Below are positions 35,217-43,958 of a stretch of DNA of 64,000 nt, piece after piece. Source of the stretch: Bacillota bacterium (lineage in GTDB: Bacteria > Bacillota_A > Clostridia > Lachnospirales > Lachnospiraceae); the NCBI GenBank assembly GCA_023443625.1, contig JAEZTQ010000064.1, positions 36,172 through 100,171 of the forward strand, given 5' to 3'. Each line of letters begins with the position of its first letter. The stretch's first letter is position 1. Under the pieces are notes generated by a model. It was not told where the DNA came from. It was given only the letters and a program-made list of their open reading frames with translations, and ran no database searches. The position numbers and the translations under genes are program-made.

Positions 35217-36329
35217 TTGGAGAAATTAATTAGAGAATTGGAACAAGCCACTCTGCCAGTTCTCCCCAAGAAGAAAGACTATAAAATCGGAATTATTGGT
35301 GCCGGCTTTATTGTTAGAAACTGCCACCTGGTTGCTTATAAAAAGGCAGGATTTAATCCTTATGCCATATCCTCCATGGATTTGGAACAAGCGAAAGAGG
35401 TTGCTACTTTACATAATATAGAGAGGGCGTATGCTGACTGGCATGAGCTGGTAGACAATCCAGAAATTGATATCATTGATATTGCGGTTCCACCTCATGT
35501 ACAGCTAGAGATTGTCAGATATGTATGCTCTAAGAAGTTAGCAAAGGGTATTCTATGTCAGAAACCAATCGCAATGTCTATAGAGGATAGCATGGAGATT
35601 GCTAGATTGGGAAAAGAAGCAGGTATCCCTATCGCAGTCAATTCCAATATGAGATATGATCAGTCCATGAGAGCTTTAAAATGCGTCTTGGATAAGGGCT
35701 TAATTGGTAAACCGGTGCTCGCTACAATAGACATGAGAGCGATACCCGATTGGCAGACCTTCCTAAAGGATTATGGGAAGCTTGAATTGTATGCAATGGC
35801 AGTGCATCATCTGGATATCTTCCGTTACTTATTCGGCGATCCAGATAAAATAACAGCTGTTTGTCGTACCGATCCTAGAACCAAGTTTGACCATACGGAT
35901 GGTATCGTACAGTATACATATCAGTATAAGGATGGTTTTATGGCAACAAGCTTGGATGATGTTTGGGCGTGGCCCGAGGAACCTTGCAAGAAGAATAATT
36001 ACATTAACTGGCGTGTGGAAGGTACGGATGGGTTTGTCGAAGGTGATATCGGTTGGCATAAGAGAGAACCAGAATTTTGCGGAAGTACACTTCGTCTGAC
36101 CTGTAAGTCATATCCAGATCAATGGATTGAACCTAAATGGGAGACCCAGTGGTTCCCCGATGCCTTTGTTGGTACTATGGCTAATCTCTTGGTAGCAGTA
36201 GAGAATAATACAGTACCAGAGATCAACGCAGAGGATCATGTTAAGACATTGGCTTGCGTTGAAGCATGCTATCAATCAATTAGAGAAGAAAAAACAGTAT
36301 ATTTAAATGATATGTTAAATACAAACTAA
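35217..36329 (+). CDS. Gfo/Idh/MocA-family oxidoreductase (paralogue 2)
   Basis: 370 residues, very similar along its whole length to the protein at 30024 (about 80% or more identical by eye). It has the same NAD-binding start GIIGAGFIVRNCHL, QKP motif and AMAVHHLDIFRYLFG. TTG 35217 is chosen because it matches the start of the paralogue and lies 6 bases behind aaggaagt (35203-35210). The ATG at 35199 overlaps that site. First gene of a two-gene operon with a TIM-barrel isomerase. Confidence 0.9.
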   Translation: MEKLIRELEQATLPVLPKKKDYKIGIIGAGFIVRNCHLVAYKKAGFNPYAISSMDLEQAKEVATLHNIERAYADWHELVDNPEIDIIDIAVPPHVQLEIVRYVCSKKLAKGILCQKPIAMSIEDSMEIARLGKEAGIPIAVNSNMRYDQSMRALKCVLDKGLIGKPVLATIDMRAIPDWQTFLKDYGKLELYAMAVHHLDIFRYLFGDPDKITAVCRTDPRTKFDHTDGIVQYTYQYKDGFMATSLDDVWAWPEEPCKKNNYINWRVEGTDGFVEGDIGWHKREPEFCGSTLRLTCKSYPDQWIEPKWETQWFPDAFVGTMANLLVAVENNTVPEINAEDHVKTLACVEACYQSIREEKTVYLNDMLNTN

Positions 36330-36342
36330 GGAGGATTTCATC

Positions 36343-37242
36343 ATGATTTCAGTAGGTATTTTCACAGGTTATTATCCCTATACTTTGGCAGAGACCATTG
36401 AGAAAATCAAAGGCCATAATATGAGCTGTGTACAGTTGGATTTAGAATTTAAGGATGTGGATTTAGGCAGAGGAAAGTTAACAAAAGAAAAAGCAAATAT
36501 GGTAAGAGATGCATTTAGAGATGCAAGCCTTCCTATCGTTGCAATTTCAGCTTATACGAATCTGGTTCATCCAGATCCAGTACAAAGAGAAGCAAATATC
36601 AACTATGTAAAAGAAATTCTTGCTCATGCAAGAGATTTTGGATGCCCCTATGTTGTTAGTGAGACCGGTACCTATAATCTTGAGAGTGACTGGTTATATG
36701 ATGAAAAGAATTCAACAGAAGAAGCATACCAGGAATTTAAAGCGATTGCTACTGATATTGCTAAATTTGCTTATGACCATGATGCGGTATTCTTAATAGA
36801 GAACTATGTTAACAATATTATAGGCTCCGTTGACCAGACTGCAAGACTATTGCAGGAAATCAATCATCCGGGAATTGGCTTAATGCTTGATCCTACGAAC
36901 TATTTTGATGACTCAAACATTGATAATGTAAATCCCACCATCGAGAAGATATTCCATGTATTAGATGACAAGATTAAAGTAGCTCATGCAAAAGATTGTA
37001 AACGTGCTGTTGATTTAGATGAGAAGTTCGGTGGCGGAAGTGCTGAGCATAACAGCTTCCGTGGTGCTGGTGCTGTTGAATTACCAGCAGCAGGTTTAGG
37101 CGTATTAAACTACGAACTATACCTAACCAGACTTAAGAAATCCCATCCGAATATTCCAATTATCATAGAACATCTAGATGAGTCCGATATACCTAGAGCA
37201 AAGAAATTTGTGGATGACACTTGTAAAACGGTTGGAGCATAA
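36343..37242 (+). CDS. sugar phosphate isomerase/epimerase (xylose-isomerase-like TIM barrel)
   Basis: 299 residues. AP-endonuclease-2/xylose-isomerase-type barrel: GCPYVVSETGTY, FLIENYVNNIIG, GIGLMLDPTNYF, KVAHAKDCKRAV, GAVELPAAGLGVLNY, IIIEHLDESDI. Glu, Asp and His residues in these blocks are the usual metal ligands. It probably isomerises or epimerises the product of the dehydrogenase, as in inositol or similar routes. Separated by 13 bases from the dehydrogenase, aaggagga upstream. Confidence 0.88.
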   Translation: MISVGIFTGYYPYTLAETIEKIKGHNMSCVQLDLEFKDVDLGRGKLTKEKANMVRDAFRDASLPIVAISAYTNLVHPDPVQREANINYVKEILAHARDFGCPYVVSETGTYNLESDWLYDEKNSTEEAYQEFKAIATDIAKFAYDHDAVFLIENYVNNIIGSVDQTARLLQEINHPGIGLMLDPTNYFDDSNIDNVNPTIEKIFHVLDDKIKVAHAKDCKRAVDLDEKFGGGSAEHNSFRGAGAVELPAAGLGVLNYELYLTRLKKSHPNIPIIIEHLDESDIPRAKKFVDDTCKTVGA

Positions 37243-37294
37243 AATAAAACACCCATATAAGACATCATAAAAGGTATTATAAAAGCATTCATAG

Positions 37295-37338
37295 ATTCCA
37301 TATCAGGTATGAGAATAGCTGATATGGAATTTATATGT
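37295..37338 (+). terminator. hairpin after the isomerase gene
   Basis: attccatatcag (37295-37306) pairs perfectly with ctgatatggaat (37319-37330). The trailing sequence ttatatgt is a weak T-run. Confidence 0.6.
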
Positions 37339-37522
37339 GTGCCCAGATATCTATAAATAGGTTTAATATTAAGTCATGGATATTATAAAACAAAAGCAAG
37401 GCCTTATATATTATTAGGATATAAGTAGGGTATAATAAGAAATTTATTGGATGCTATTGAAAATATGAAAGAAATATCTTACAATGGTAATAAATGAAAA
37501 TTAATTATCATGGAGGTACTGT

Positions 37523-38797
37523 ATGATACAGGTATATAACTATTTACAGGAGACACGTCCTGTAAAAAGATCTATGATTTATCCTGTAAAAAACAGAAAA
37601 GAACTTAAAAAGGTTTACGATGATATCGTAAGACTTAGTATACGTTCGCCTTTTTATAAAATAAATCTTTCCAATGAGAATCAAGACTTTACCATTAGAA
37701 TAAAGGAAACAGCTCTTGAACTTAAGACAATGCTCATGAACATACAAGATTCTGACTATACGGGATTTATGAGTAAGGCAGTATCCGTCAGTGATAATAG
37801 CATTTTATCGGCTAGATTATTGAATGATAACACGCAAGGGTTGCCGGAGTTTGTTGAGATTAGAGTAGATTCTTTGGCTGAGGGACAGATCAATAAGGGA
37901 AGGGATTTGATGAATGTCTCAAATTCGCTGCCCCTGGGGGAATATACATTTAATCTTAGGGTGGATAATACGAACCATTTATTGACTTATATACAGAAGG
38001 AAAAAATCAACAATAAGGATACTTTGCATAGCATAGCAGAGCTCATAAACCAAAGTGAGCTAGGTATCATTGCTGTAGTTGAAAAAGGTGAAGATAAGAA
38101 TTATAGCAGATTAAAAGTATTTTCTGATATTTCGGGTAGGTATGGAGAAAGAAGCTTTACTTTTGAGGATTTGGAAGGGAAGCTGGGACTTGTAGATCTC
38201 TTAGCATTGGATCGCTGTGAGAGAGCTCCCTCATATGCGAACTTTGATCTCAATGGTATGGAGAAGAGAACAGCTACTAATACCTTTACCTTGGAAAATA
38301 CTCTACATATTACATTGAATAATAGGGCAGAGCAGTCAGCATATATCAATATAATTCCGGACAGTAATAAGATACTATCTGTAGTAGATATGGTATTATC
38401 CTCCTATAATAGTATTATTGACCTGGCAAAAGATCGCATTCAAGACAATGAAAGTCATTATAGCGCTTCAAGATTAATTAGTGAAATGAAGCAGTTGGTA
38501 AGGATGTATGAGGAAGAGCTTACAGCCTGCGGTATTGAGGAGATGGAAGATGGTATACTGATATTGGATGATTCTCTTGCTTTTTCAGCAGCAGAGGATG
38601 GAGGAATGGAAGGTATATTCACTAGAGAAAATGGATTTATTACAAAGCTTATAGAAAAAGCTGAAGCGATTGCAATAAATCCAATGGAATATTTAGACAA
38701 AATAATTATATTTTATCCAGATGCCGAGAGAAATACTTATTGTAATCCTTATGTAACTTCAATGTATAGTGGATTGTTCTTTAGTTCTTATTGTTAA
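37523..38797 (+). CDS. FliD-like flagellar hook-associated protein 2-like protein
   Basis: 424 residues. Similarity to FliD caps is suggested by FMSKAVSVSDNSILSARLL, VEIRVDSLAEGQINKGRDL, LGEYTFNLRVDN and NTFTLENTLHITL, and by the C-terminal NPYVTSMYSGLFFSSYC. It is shorter than most FliD proteins and stands alone, without other flagellar genes in the window. ATG 37523 follows ggaggta. It overlaps the minus-strand AraC gene by 17 bases at its 3' end. Function as a flagellar cap is inferred with moderate confidence. Confidence 0.55.
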   Translation: MIQVYNYLQETRPVKRSMIYPVKNRKELKKVYDDIVRLSIRSPFYKINLSNENQDFTIRIKETALELKTMLMNIQDSDYTGFMSKAVSVSDNSILSARLLNDNTQGLPEFVEIRVDSLAEGQINKGRDLMNVSNSLPLGEYTFNLRVDNTNHLLTYIQKEKINNKDTLHSIAELINQSELGIIAVVEKGEDKNYSRLKVFSDISGRYGERSFTFEDLEGKLGLVDLLALDRCERAPSYANFDLNGMEKRTATNTFTLENTLHITLNNRAEQSAYINIIPDSNKILSVVDMVLSSYNSIIDLAKDRIQDNESHYSASRLISEMKQLVRMYEEELTACGIEEMEDGILILDDSLAFSAAEDGGMEGIFTRENGFITKLIEKAEAIAINPMEYLDKIIIFYPDAERNTYCNPYVTSMYSGLFFSSYC

Positions 38798-40046
38798 GAT
38801 AAGAGCTGGTTTTTACATATTCGCTGGGTGTCAACCCAATTCGTTTTTTGAATATTCTACTAAAATAATTAGGATCCTTATAACCAACCATAAAGCATAC
38901 TTCCTTAACAGTTAAGCTGGAATCTGTTAAGAGTTCTTTGGCTTTCTTAACACGAAGCATGGAAAGCCAGTCAATAAAATTAAAACCTGTGGTTTTCTTA
39001 ATCAGTTTACTAAAATATTGAGGACTGATATTAACCTGAGAAGCCATATCCTCCAAGGATATATCTTCTGTATAGTGGTTTTCGAGATATTCTTTGGTTG
39101 CTTTAACAATATGATTTGTATAATCAATAGAAGTTTGCGGTTTGACATAGTTCGTAAGATTAAAAAAGCTTTTAAATGCTAATTCAATAATTTGATTTCC
39201 TTCTAACTCCATGAATTGCTTAACATATGAGGTGTAGTCCACTGATTTTGCACCGGGCTGACTATCCAGATGCATGGTATGATTGACCAATACAAGGAGT
39301 TCAAATATCTTATTACGCTTTACATCATCCTTTAAAGGTCTGATCCTTTCCATTATAATTCCAAAATAGTTGTAGGCCTCTGCCTTACGCAGACGTATGG
39401 CTTCAAAAAGATGTTTTTCTGTATCAAGAAAATCGAAGTTGTTATCAACAGGTTGTTTTATATCAAGATAGTAAGTGATTTGATCCGAGGTATAGTAATA
39501 CAGACAGGATAGAGCATCAAGGAAAGAGGCATATATAGTATTTAAACTTTGTATACTGCCAATACCTAATCTGGCAGTAATATTAAAAAAGTCTCCTATT
39601 GCCTTAAGTATATCTTTAGAAAGCAATATGCTATCTTCCCGATGATGTATTTCATCAACAATTTGATCTGTAGTAACCATAATGCTAATTCTATTTGAAA
39701 TCAAGGGTCCAATAATAATATTTCTATTAGGCAAAGCATCTTTTAGTAGATGATATAGACTTAATTCATCTACATAGGATTCTGCCATATTATTTTTGTT
39801 CTGGTCGGAAAATTCCACTAATATTAAATAAGAATATTCATTGATATGTAACATCTTCTGTATTATAGCCAGCTCTAATGGGAGGCAGCCTTTAAAGAAA
39901 ATAGAAAACATAAAGCTTCTCTCAATAAAGGCAAGGCAGTCTTTTGACGTTATATTTTGATTGGAAGTCAAAATATCAAGTTGAAGACTATCCCAAAAAT
40001 CCTTTGTTTCCAAAGATTTCGCAGTATTATTTTTCTTTATGTTCAA
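38781..40046 (-). CDS. AraC-family regulator (YesN-like, no receiver domain)
   Basis: 421 residues. The C-terminal 100 residues are a two-helix AraC domain (TEDISLEDMASQVNISPQYFSKLIKKTTGFNFIDWL, then VKEVCFMVGYKDPNYFSRIFKKRIGLTPSEY). The front half has a weak GGDEF-like fold seen in YesN-type regulators (ARLGIGSIQSLNTIYASFLDAL), but there is no CheY-like receiver. The signal is unknown. Start is TTG 40046, with aaggaggt seven bases upstream on the minus strand. Divergent from the subtilase gene. Confidence 0.85.
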   Translation of the reverse strand: MNIKKNNTAKSLETKDFWDSLQLDILTSNQNITSKDCLAFIERSFMFSIFFKGCLPLELAIIQKMLHINEYSYLILVEFSDQNKNNMAESYVDELSLYHLLKDALPNRNIIIGPLISNRISIMVTTDQIVDEIHHREDSILLSKDILKAIGDFFNITARLGIGSIQSLNTIYASFLDALSCLYYYTSDQITYYLDIKQPVDNNFDFLDTEKHLFEAIRLRKAEAYNYFGIIMERIRPLKDDVKRNKIFELLVLVNHTMHLDSQPGAKSVDYTSYVKQFMELEGNQIIELAFKSFFNLTNYVKPQTSIDYTNHIVKATKEYLENHYTEDISLEDMASQVNISPQYFSKLIKKTTGFNFIDWLSMLRVKKAKELLTDSSLTVKEVCFMVGYKDPNYFSRIFKKRIGLTPSEYVKTSSYLNNKN

Positions 40047-40271
40047 ATTAGCACCTCCTTAATGAGGTTGGAATATAGTACCATAGTAACAAACAAAGTA
40101 TAACACAATTAGATAAAAAAGAACACTACCAGAATATGGTTATATAGTAAAATATTTATAAACCATGAACAGTCATTAGGGAAGAATAGAAAAATTCCAT
40201 AAATTATGATGCAATTTCACAGGTGATATTAGTTGTAACCTTTATGCTATGAATTTGTAACAATATTTGAA

Positions 40272-40315
40272 AAGCTTCAAAGCCTTGATTTATAAGGGGT
40301 TGAAGCTTGTTTTAT
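40272..40315 (+). terminator. hairpin without an obvious upstream gene
   Basis: aagcttcaa (40272-40280) pairs with ttgaagctt (40300-40308), inner cctt/aagg, then gtttta. It may end a small untranslated transcript or be an attenuator. Confidence 0.5.
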
Positions 40316-40395
40316 GCCTCATTCATGGCAAGAGTAAAAATTAAAGATTTAATATATTTAATAAATTTATATAAAATTTGCCACATTAATGCCAA

Positions 40396-40424
40396 TTGTT
40401 AAAGCTACTATAATTCTATAAAAT
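40396..40424 (+). promoter_or_regulatory. promoter of the subtilase gene
   Basis: ttgtta (40396-40401), 17-base spacer, taaaat (40419-40424), 42 bases before the ATG. Confidence 0.6.
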
Positions 40425-40466
40425 AAGAAGTATAATGACAAACAAAAAAGGAGGCGCTTCTATACT

Positions 40467-42071
40467 ATGATGAAACAGAATGAATTATTAAAAATATTGA
40501 CTAAAAATGTTCATACCCTTATGATGGCAGCGCTGATACTGTTTGTCGGGATTATGTCTTTCATTGACAGTAGGAGACTAGTAAGCATAGATAATCAAAA
40601 TAGTGTTTCTATTCAGATGAAAAAGCACATAGATGATTATGCGCTTTTTTCAGTTGATAAGACAAATATCTATGATGATGGAATCTCAAGTTTTAATACA
40701 GAGTCCTCTGTATTACCTAAGCAGTGGGATACTGAGAGGGCTAGTTCAAATAATAATAGAAATCTTTCGGTAAATACGAAAGATATGGATGAGGATCAAG
40801 TTAATAGGCGTGAGGTGGTAATAGCTGTTATTGATACAGGCATTGATTTCTCTCATCCAGATATCGTAGATCATATGTGGGTTAACCCAGGTGAAATAGA
40901 CGGCGATAATATTGATAATGATAATAATGGGTACATTGATGATATATATGGTTGGGATTTTTATAATAATGATGCAAGCATAGGTCATTATGATGAAATA
41001 GTAACAAATAAGTCAGCATATATCATGGATAACGATAACCATGGTACACATATTGCAGGGATTATAGCAGCAGTGGCAAAGGATTATGCTAACGCTACAG
41101 ACTTAGGGATTAACCTAGATATTAAGATAATGAGCTTAAAGATTAATGGTGGAGTGGATGGAAGCGGTAAACTTATGGATGCTGTTAAGGCAGTCAAATA
41201 TGCCAAGATGATGGGCGCAGACATCTGTAATATAAGCTGGGGAACTGATGTATATTCTGAAGAATTATATCAAATAATGAAAGAAACAGATATGTTATTT
41301 GTAGCAGCGGCAGGTAATTCAGGAGATAATAATGATTTAGAACCAATTTATCCAGCCAATCTAAAACTTGATAATTTGATTTCAGTTACCTCTGCTGATA
41401 CTTTAGGAGGATTGAATGAATACTCTAATTATGGAGTTAATACAGTTGATATAGCAGCTCCAGGTAATAATATATATAGTACCATTATTGGAGGCTACGC
41501 TTATATGAGTGGTTCTTCCATGGCGGCACCTCAGGTATCTGCTGTGGCTGCATTGTATTTCGGATATGAGGATAATCATAATCCATCCAAGATAAAAGAG
41601 CTTATTATTGATGCTGTTAAACCACTACCTGAGTTAAGAGGAAAGATTAGGTATGCAGGAATTGTGGATATGAATGAAGCAGTGACTTCATTCGTAAAAT
41701 CAGCTGAGAATGTAATAGAGCAGAAGATGGTGAAAGAGACTGAAATAAAAGAGAATGGCATAAATGAGACTGAAGTAAAAGAGAATACAGTGAAAGAAAA
41801 TGGGATAGAAAAGATAAGTATAGTGATTGAAGGCCCTGTAAGGGAGAAGAATTTTGATTTTCAAGAGAATGAAAGGGAGCTGTCTTTATCATTAGAAGAG
41901 TTATATATGGCAAAGCAGGAGGATTTTTTTGAAGGACTGGTGAGAGATAAGTATCAGCTGTATATCATATTTACAGAGGAGATAATGCCCTTAGAGACAG
42001 AGGATGGTGTCTTTGAAAGAAGAATTATAGAAAGTATGAAGAAAAGGCATCATCATTATATGCGATCTTAA
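40467..42071 (+). CDS. subtilisin-like serine protease (S8), membrane-anchored
   Basis: 534 residues. An N-terminal hydrophobic segment (residues 14-31) anchors or exports it. The catalytic triad is visible: Asp123 in VIDTGIDFSHP, His192 in NHGTHIAGI, Ser351 in GSSMAAPQVSA, with the oxyanion Asn284 in AAAGNSG. The insert DGDNIDNDNNGYIDDIYGWDF resembles calcium-binding loops of this family. After residue 400 comes a charged, repetitive tail (KENGINETEVKENTVKENG) and a basic C-terminus. Probable extracellular maturation or degradation protease. ggaggcg precedes ATG 40467. Confidence 0.93.
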   Translation: MMKQNELLKILTKNVHTLMMAALILFVGIMSFIDSRRLVSIDNQNSVSIQMKKHIDDYALFSVDKTNIYDDGISSFNTESSVLPKQWDTERASSNNNRNLSVNTKDMDEDQVNRREVVIAVIDTGIDFSHPDIVDHMWVNPGEIDGDNIDNDNNGYIDDIYGWDFYNNDASIGHYDEIVTNKSAYIMDNDNHGTHIAGIIAAVAKDYANATDLGINLDIKIMSLKINGGVDGSGKLMDAVKAVKYAKMMGADICNISWGTDVYSEELYQIMKETDMLFVAAAGNSGDNNDLEPIYPANLKLDNLISVTSADTLGGLNEYSNYGVNTVDIAAPGNNIYSTIIGGYAYMSGSSMAAPQVSAVAALYFGYEDNHNPSKIKELIIDAVKPLPELRGKIRYAGIVDMNEAVTSFVKSAENVIEQKMVKETEIKENGINETEVKENTVKENGIEKISIVIEGPVREKNFDFQENERELSLSLEELYMAKQEDFFEGLVRDKYQLYIIFTEEIMPLETEDGVFERRIIESMKKRHHHYMRS

Positions 42072-42127
42072 GGTTATATTTAGTAAACTTTATGAGGCTC
42101 CTTAATTTAATTTTATTATATATTGAA

Positions 42128-42167
42128 AGACAACTGGCTAGATTCTATGTTGCCAGTTGTTTTTTTG
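42128..42167 (+). terminator. terminator after the subtilase
   Basis: caactggc (42131-42138) pairs with gccagttg (42152-42159), followed by seven T. Confidence 0.92.
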
Positions 42168-42191
42168 TGTTATTACTTGTAAAAAAATATA

Positions 42192-42220
42192 TTGACGTAA
42201 ATTCTCTGGTATGATATATT
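42192..42220 (+). promoter_or_regulatory. promoter of the rpmG-secE-nusG-rpl operon
   Basis: ttgacg (42192-42197), 17-base spacer, tatatt (42215-42220) with an extended TG. About 97 bases before rpmG. Confidence 0.75.
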
Positions 42221-42316
42221 AAATAAGCAAAGAAATAGGGCTTTTTTTTTATGCCTAAAAAGTCCGGATTCAAAGTAAAGCGATAAGCGCTACAAGAGAA
42301 AGCGGAGGTGGATATT

Positions 42317-42466
42317 GTGCGCGTGAAAATCACACTGGCATGTACAGATTGCAAACAACGCAATTATAACATGACAAAAGAAAAGAAACTACATCCAGAC
42401 AGAATGGAGACAAAGAAGTACTGTAAGTTCTGCAGAAGCCACACATTGCATAAGGAAACGAAATAA
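42317..42466 (+). CDS. rpmG: 50S ribosomal protein L33
   Basis: 49 residues from GTG 42317 ([19 protein letters not shown]...). It carries the zinc-ribbon cysteines Cys9, Cys12, Cys36 and Cys39 (ACTDCK and YCKFCR), so it is the zinc-containing form of L33. Ribosome site ggaggt (42304-42309), 7 bases upstream. First gene of the secE-nusG-rpl operon, as in many Firmicutes. Confidence 0.97.
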   Translation: MRVKITLACTDCKQRNYNMTKEKKLHPDRMETKKYCKFCRSHTLHKETK

Positions 42467-42491
42467 TTATAACTGAAAGGGAAGTGAAGAC

Positions 42492-42701
42492 ATGGGAGAA
42501 ACAACTAAATCTACTGCCGAAAAGGCTCCAAAGAGAAGTTGGTTTAAGGGTCTTAAGTCCGAGTTTAAGAAAATCGTTTGGCCGGACAAAGAACATCTTG
42601 CGAAACAATCAGTTGCTGTTATTGCCGTTACAATTATCCTAGGTGCTATCATTTTTGTAATTGATACTGTATTTGAATATGGTATCGGATTTATAATATA
42701 G
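42492..42701 (+). CDS. secE: preprotein translocase subunit SecE
   Basis: 69 residues, single C-terminal membrane helix (VAVIAVTIILGAIIFVIDTVF) after the conserved amphipathic part FKKIVWPDKEHLAKQS. Essential part of the SecYEG channel. Lies between rpmG (25 bases) and nusG (15 bases). Confidence 0.95.
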   Translation: MGETTKSTAEKAPKRSWFKGLKSEFKKIVWPDKEHLAKQSVAVIAVTIILGAIIFVIDTVFEYGIGFII

Positions 42702-42716
42702 GATAAGGGTGAGACT

Positions 42717-43238
42717 ATGTCAGAGGCTAATTGGTACGTTGTTCACACCTATTCAGGGTATGAGAACAAAGTAAAAGCGAACATCGAGAAGACAATCGAA
42801 AACAGAAAACTACAGGATCAGATCCTAGAAGTATCTGTTCCGATGCAGGATGTCATTGAGGTAAAGAATGGCGTTAAGAAGCGTGTTCAAAAGAAAATGT
42901 TTCCCGGTTATGTATTGCTTCATATGGTTATGAATGATGATGTATGGTATGTAGTCCGTAATACCAGAGGTGTTACAGGTTTTGTCGGTCCTGATTCAAA
43001 ACAACCGGTTCCACTTACTGAAGAAGAAATGCGCAGTATGGGTATTAAGAATGATGGAGTTTCAGTTGATTTTGAGATTGGTGATATGATAACGGTTGCA
43101 TCCGGTGTATGGGAGAATACAACAGGTCAAATCAGAAAAATTGATCCACATAAGCAGAGTATTACTATCAGCGTAGATATGTTTGGTCGTGAAACTCCTG
43201 TTGAGATTGGTTTTGGTGAAGTAAAGGTTCGCAAGTAG
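42717..43238 (+). CDS. nusG: transcription termination/antitermination protein NusG
   Basis: 173 residues. NGN domain (ANWYVVHTYSGYENKVKANIEK, FPGYVLLHMVMNDDVWYVVRNT, GVTGFVG) and C-terminal KOW domain (GDMITVASGVWENTTGQIRKID). Binds RNA polymerase to modulate elongation and couples to the ribosome. ATG 42717 follows gggtgag. Confidence 0.97.
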   Translation: MSEANWYVVHTYSGYENKVKANIEKTIENRKLQDQILEVSVPMQDVIEVKNGVKKRVQKKMFPGYVLLHMVMNDDVWYVVRNTRGVTGFVGPDSKQPVPLTEEEMRSMGIKNDGVSVDFEIGDMITVASGVWENTTGQIRKIDPHKQSITISVDMFGRETPVEIGFGEVKVRK

Positions 43239-43261
43239 TTTTGTGCAATGAGATTTGGTAA

Positions 43262-43345
43262 TTCATACAAGGGAAGCGGATTGCCGGTTCATCTTGTAGG
43301 CAGTTAGTTAAGTGGGAGGGATATTCCCGAAAACACCACATTTAT
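43262..43345 (+). promoter_or_regulatory. structured leader before rplK (candidate L1/L11 control element)
   Basis: A stem tacaag/cttgta (43266-43271, 43293-43298) is followed by gtgggaggg (43312-43320) that can pair with ccac (43336-43339). The GTGGGAGGG...CCAC frame recurs before rplA. Assignment to ribosomal-protein feedback is inference. Confidence 0.45.
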
Positions 43346-43361
43346 CAGGAGGTATGCTATC

Positions 43362-43787
43362 ATGGCAAAAAAAGTTACAGGTTATATCAAATTACAGATT
43401 CCAGCTGGCAAGGCTACACCGGCTCCCCCGGTAGGACCCGCACTTGGTCAGCACGGCGTGAACATTGTACAGTTCACAAAAGAATTTAATGCAAGAACAG
43501 CAGATCAGGATGGAATTATAACTCCGGTTGTAATTACTGTTTATGCTGACAGAAGCTTTAGCTTCATTACAAAGACACCACCAGTAGCAGTGTTATTAAA
43601 GAAAGCTCTTAACTTAAAATCTGGTTCTGCAGTCCCTAACAAGACCAAAGTAGCTACCATTAGTAAGGCTGAGCTCAAAAAAATTGCTGAACTTAAAATG
43701 CCTGATTTAAATGCAGCTAGTGTTGAAGCAGCTATGAGCATGGTTGCAGGAACAGCTAGAAGTATGGGCATCACTGTAGAAGACTAA
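43362..43787 (+). CDS. rplK: 50S ribosomal protein L11
   Basis: 141 residues, normal size. [33 protein letters not shown] is the conserved N-terminal domain that binds the 23S GTPase centre, and the C-terminal domain ends in [14 protein letters not shown]. aggaggt precedes ATG 43362. Confidence 0.98.
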   Translation: MAKKVTGYIKLQIPAGKATPAPPVGPALGQHGVNIVQFTKEFNARTADQDGIITPVVITVYADRSFSFITKTPPVAVLLKKALNLKSGSAVPNKTKVATISKAELKKIAELKMPDLNAASVEAAMSMVAGTARSMGITVED

Positions 43788-43841
43788 TTTAGAATGAAAC
43801 ACCATGTTTGAAAGATAACATGGGATTTAGAATCTATTAAC

Positions 43842-43943
43842 GTGGGAGGGTATGTTAAGCGTAATATGAATGCTTAACAGGCAAAGGCGAAGTTGAATTT
43901 GCCGACAGAATATGCAGTATTCTGTTTCTTCCGGTAAAACCAC
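43842..43943 (+). promoter_or_regulatory. three-hairpin junction leader before rplA
   Basis: GTGG (43842-43845) and CCAC (43940-43943) enclose three perfect hairpins in a row: tgttaagc/gcttaaca (43853-43860, 43872-43879), ggcaaa/tttgcc (43880-43885, 43898-43903) and acagaata/tattctgt (43905-43912, 43918-43925). It lies just before the rplA ribosome site (aggagg), well placed to control translation. Confidence 0.65.
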
Positions 43944-43958
43944 TAGGAGGTTTATAGA

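Larger units (their letters stand above)
40047..40466. other. divergent intergenic region with hairpin and promoter
   Basis: 420 AT-rich bases between the AraC gene (minus) and the subtilase (plus). Contains a terminator-like hairpin (40272-40308) with no gene before it on that strand, and a plausible promoter for the subtilase. No open frame recognised. Confidence 0.6.

Noticed and set aside
42145..42363. Minus-strand 72-residue frame over rpmG
   Set aside because: It is a shadow of rpmG, whose zinc-ribbon cysteines and ribosome site are clear on the plus strand.
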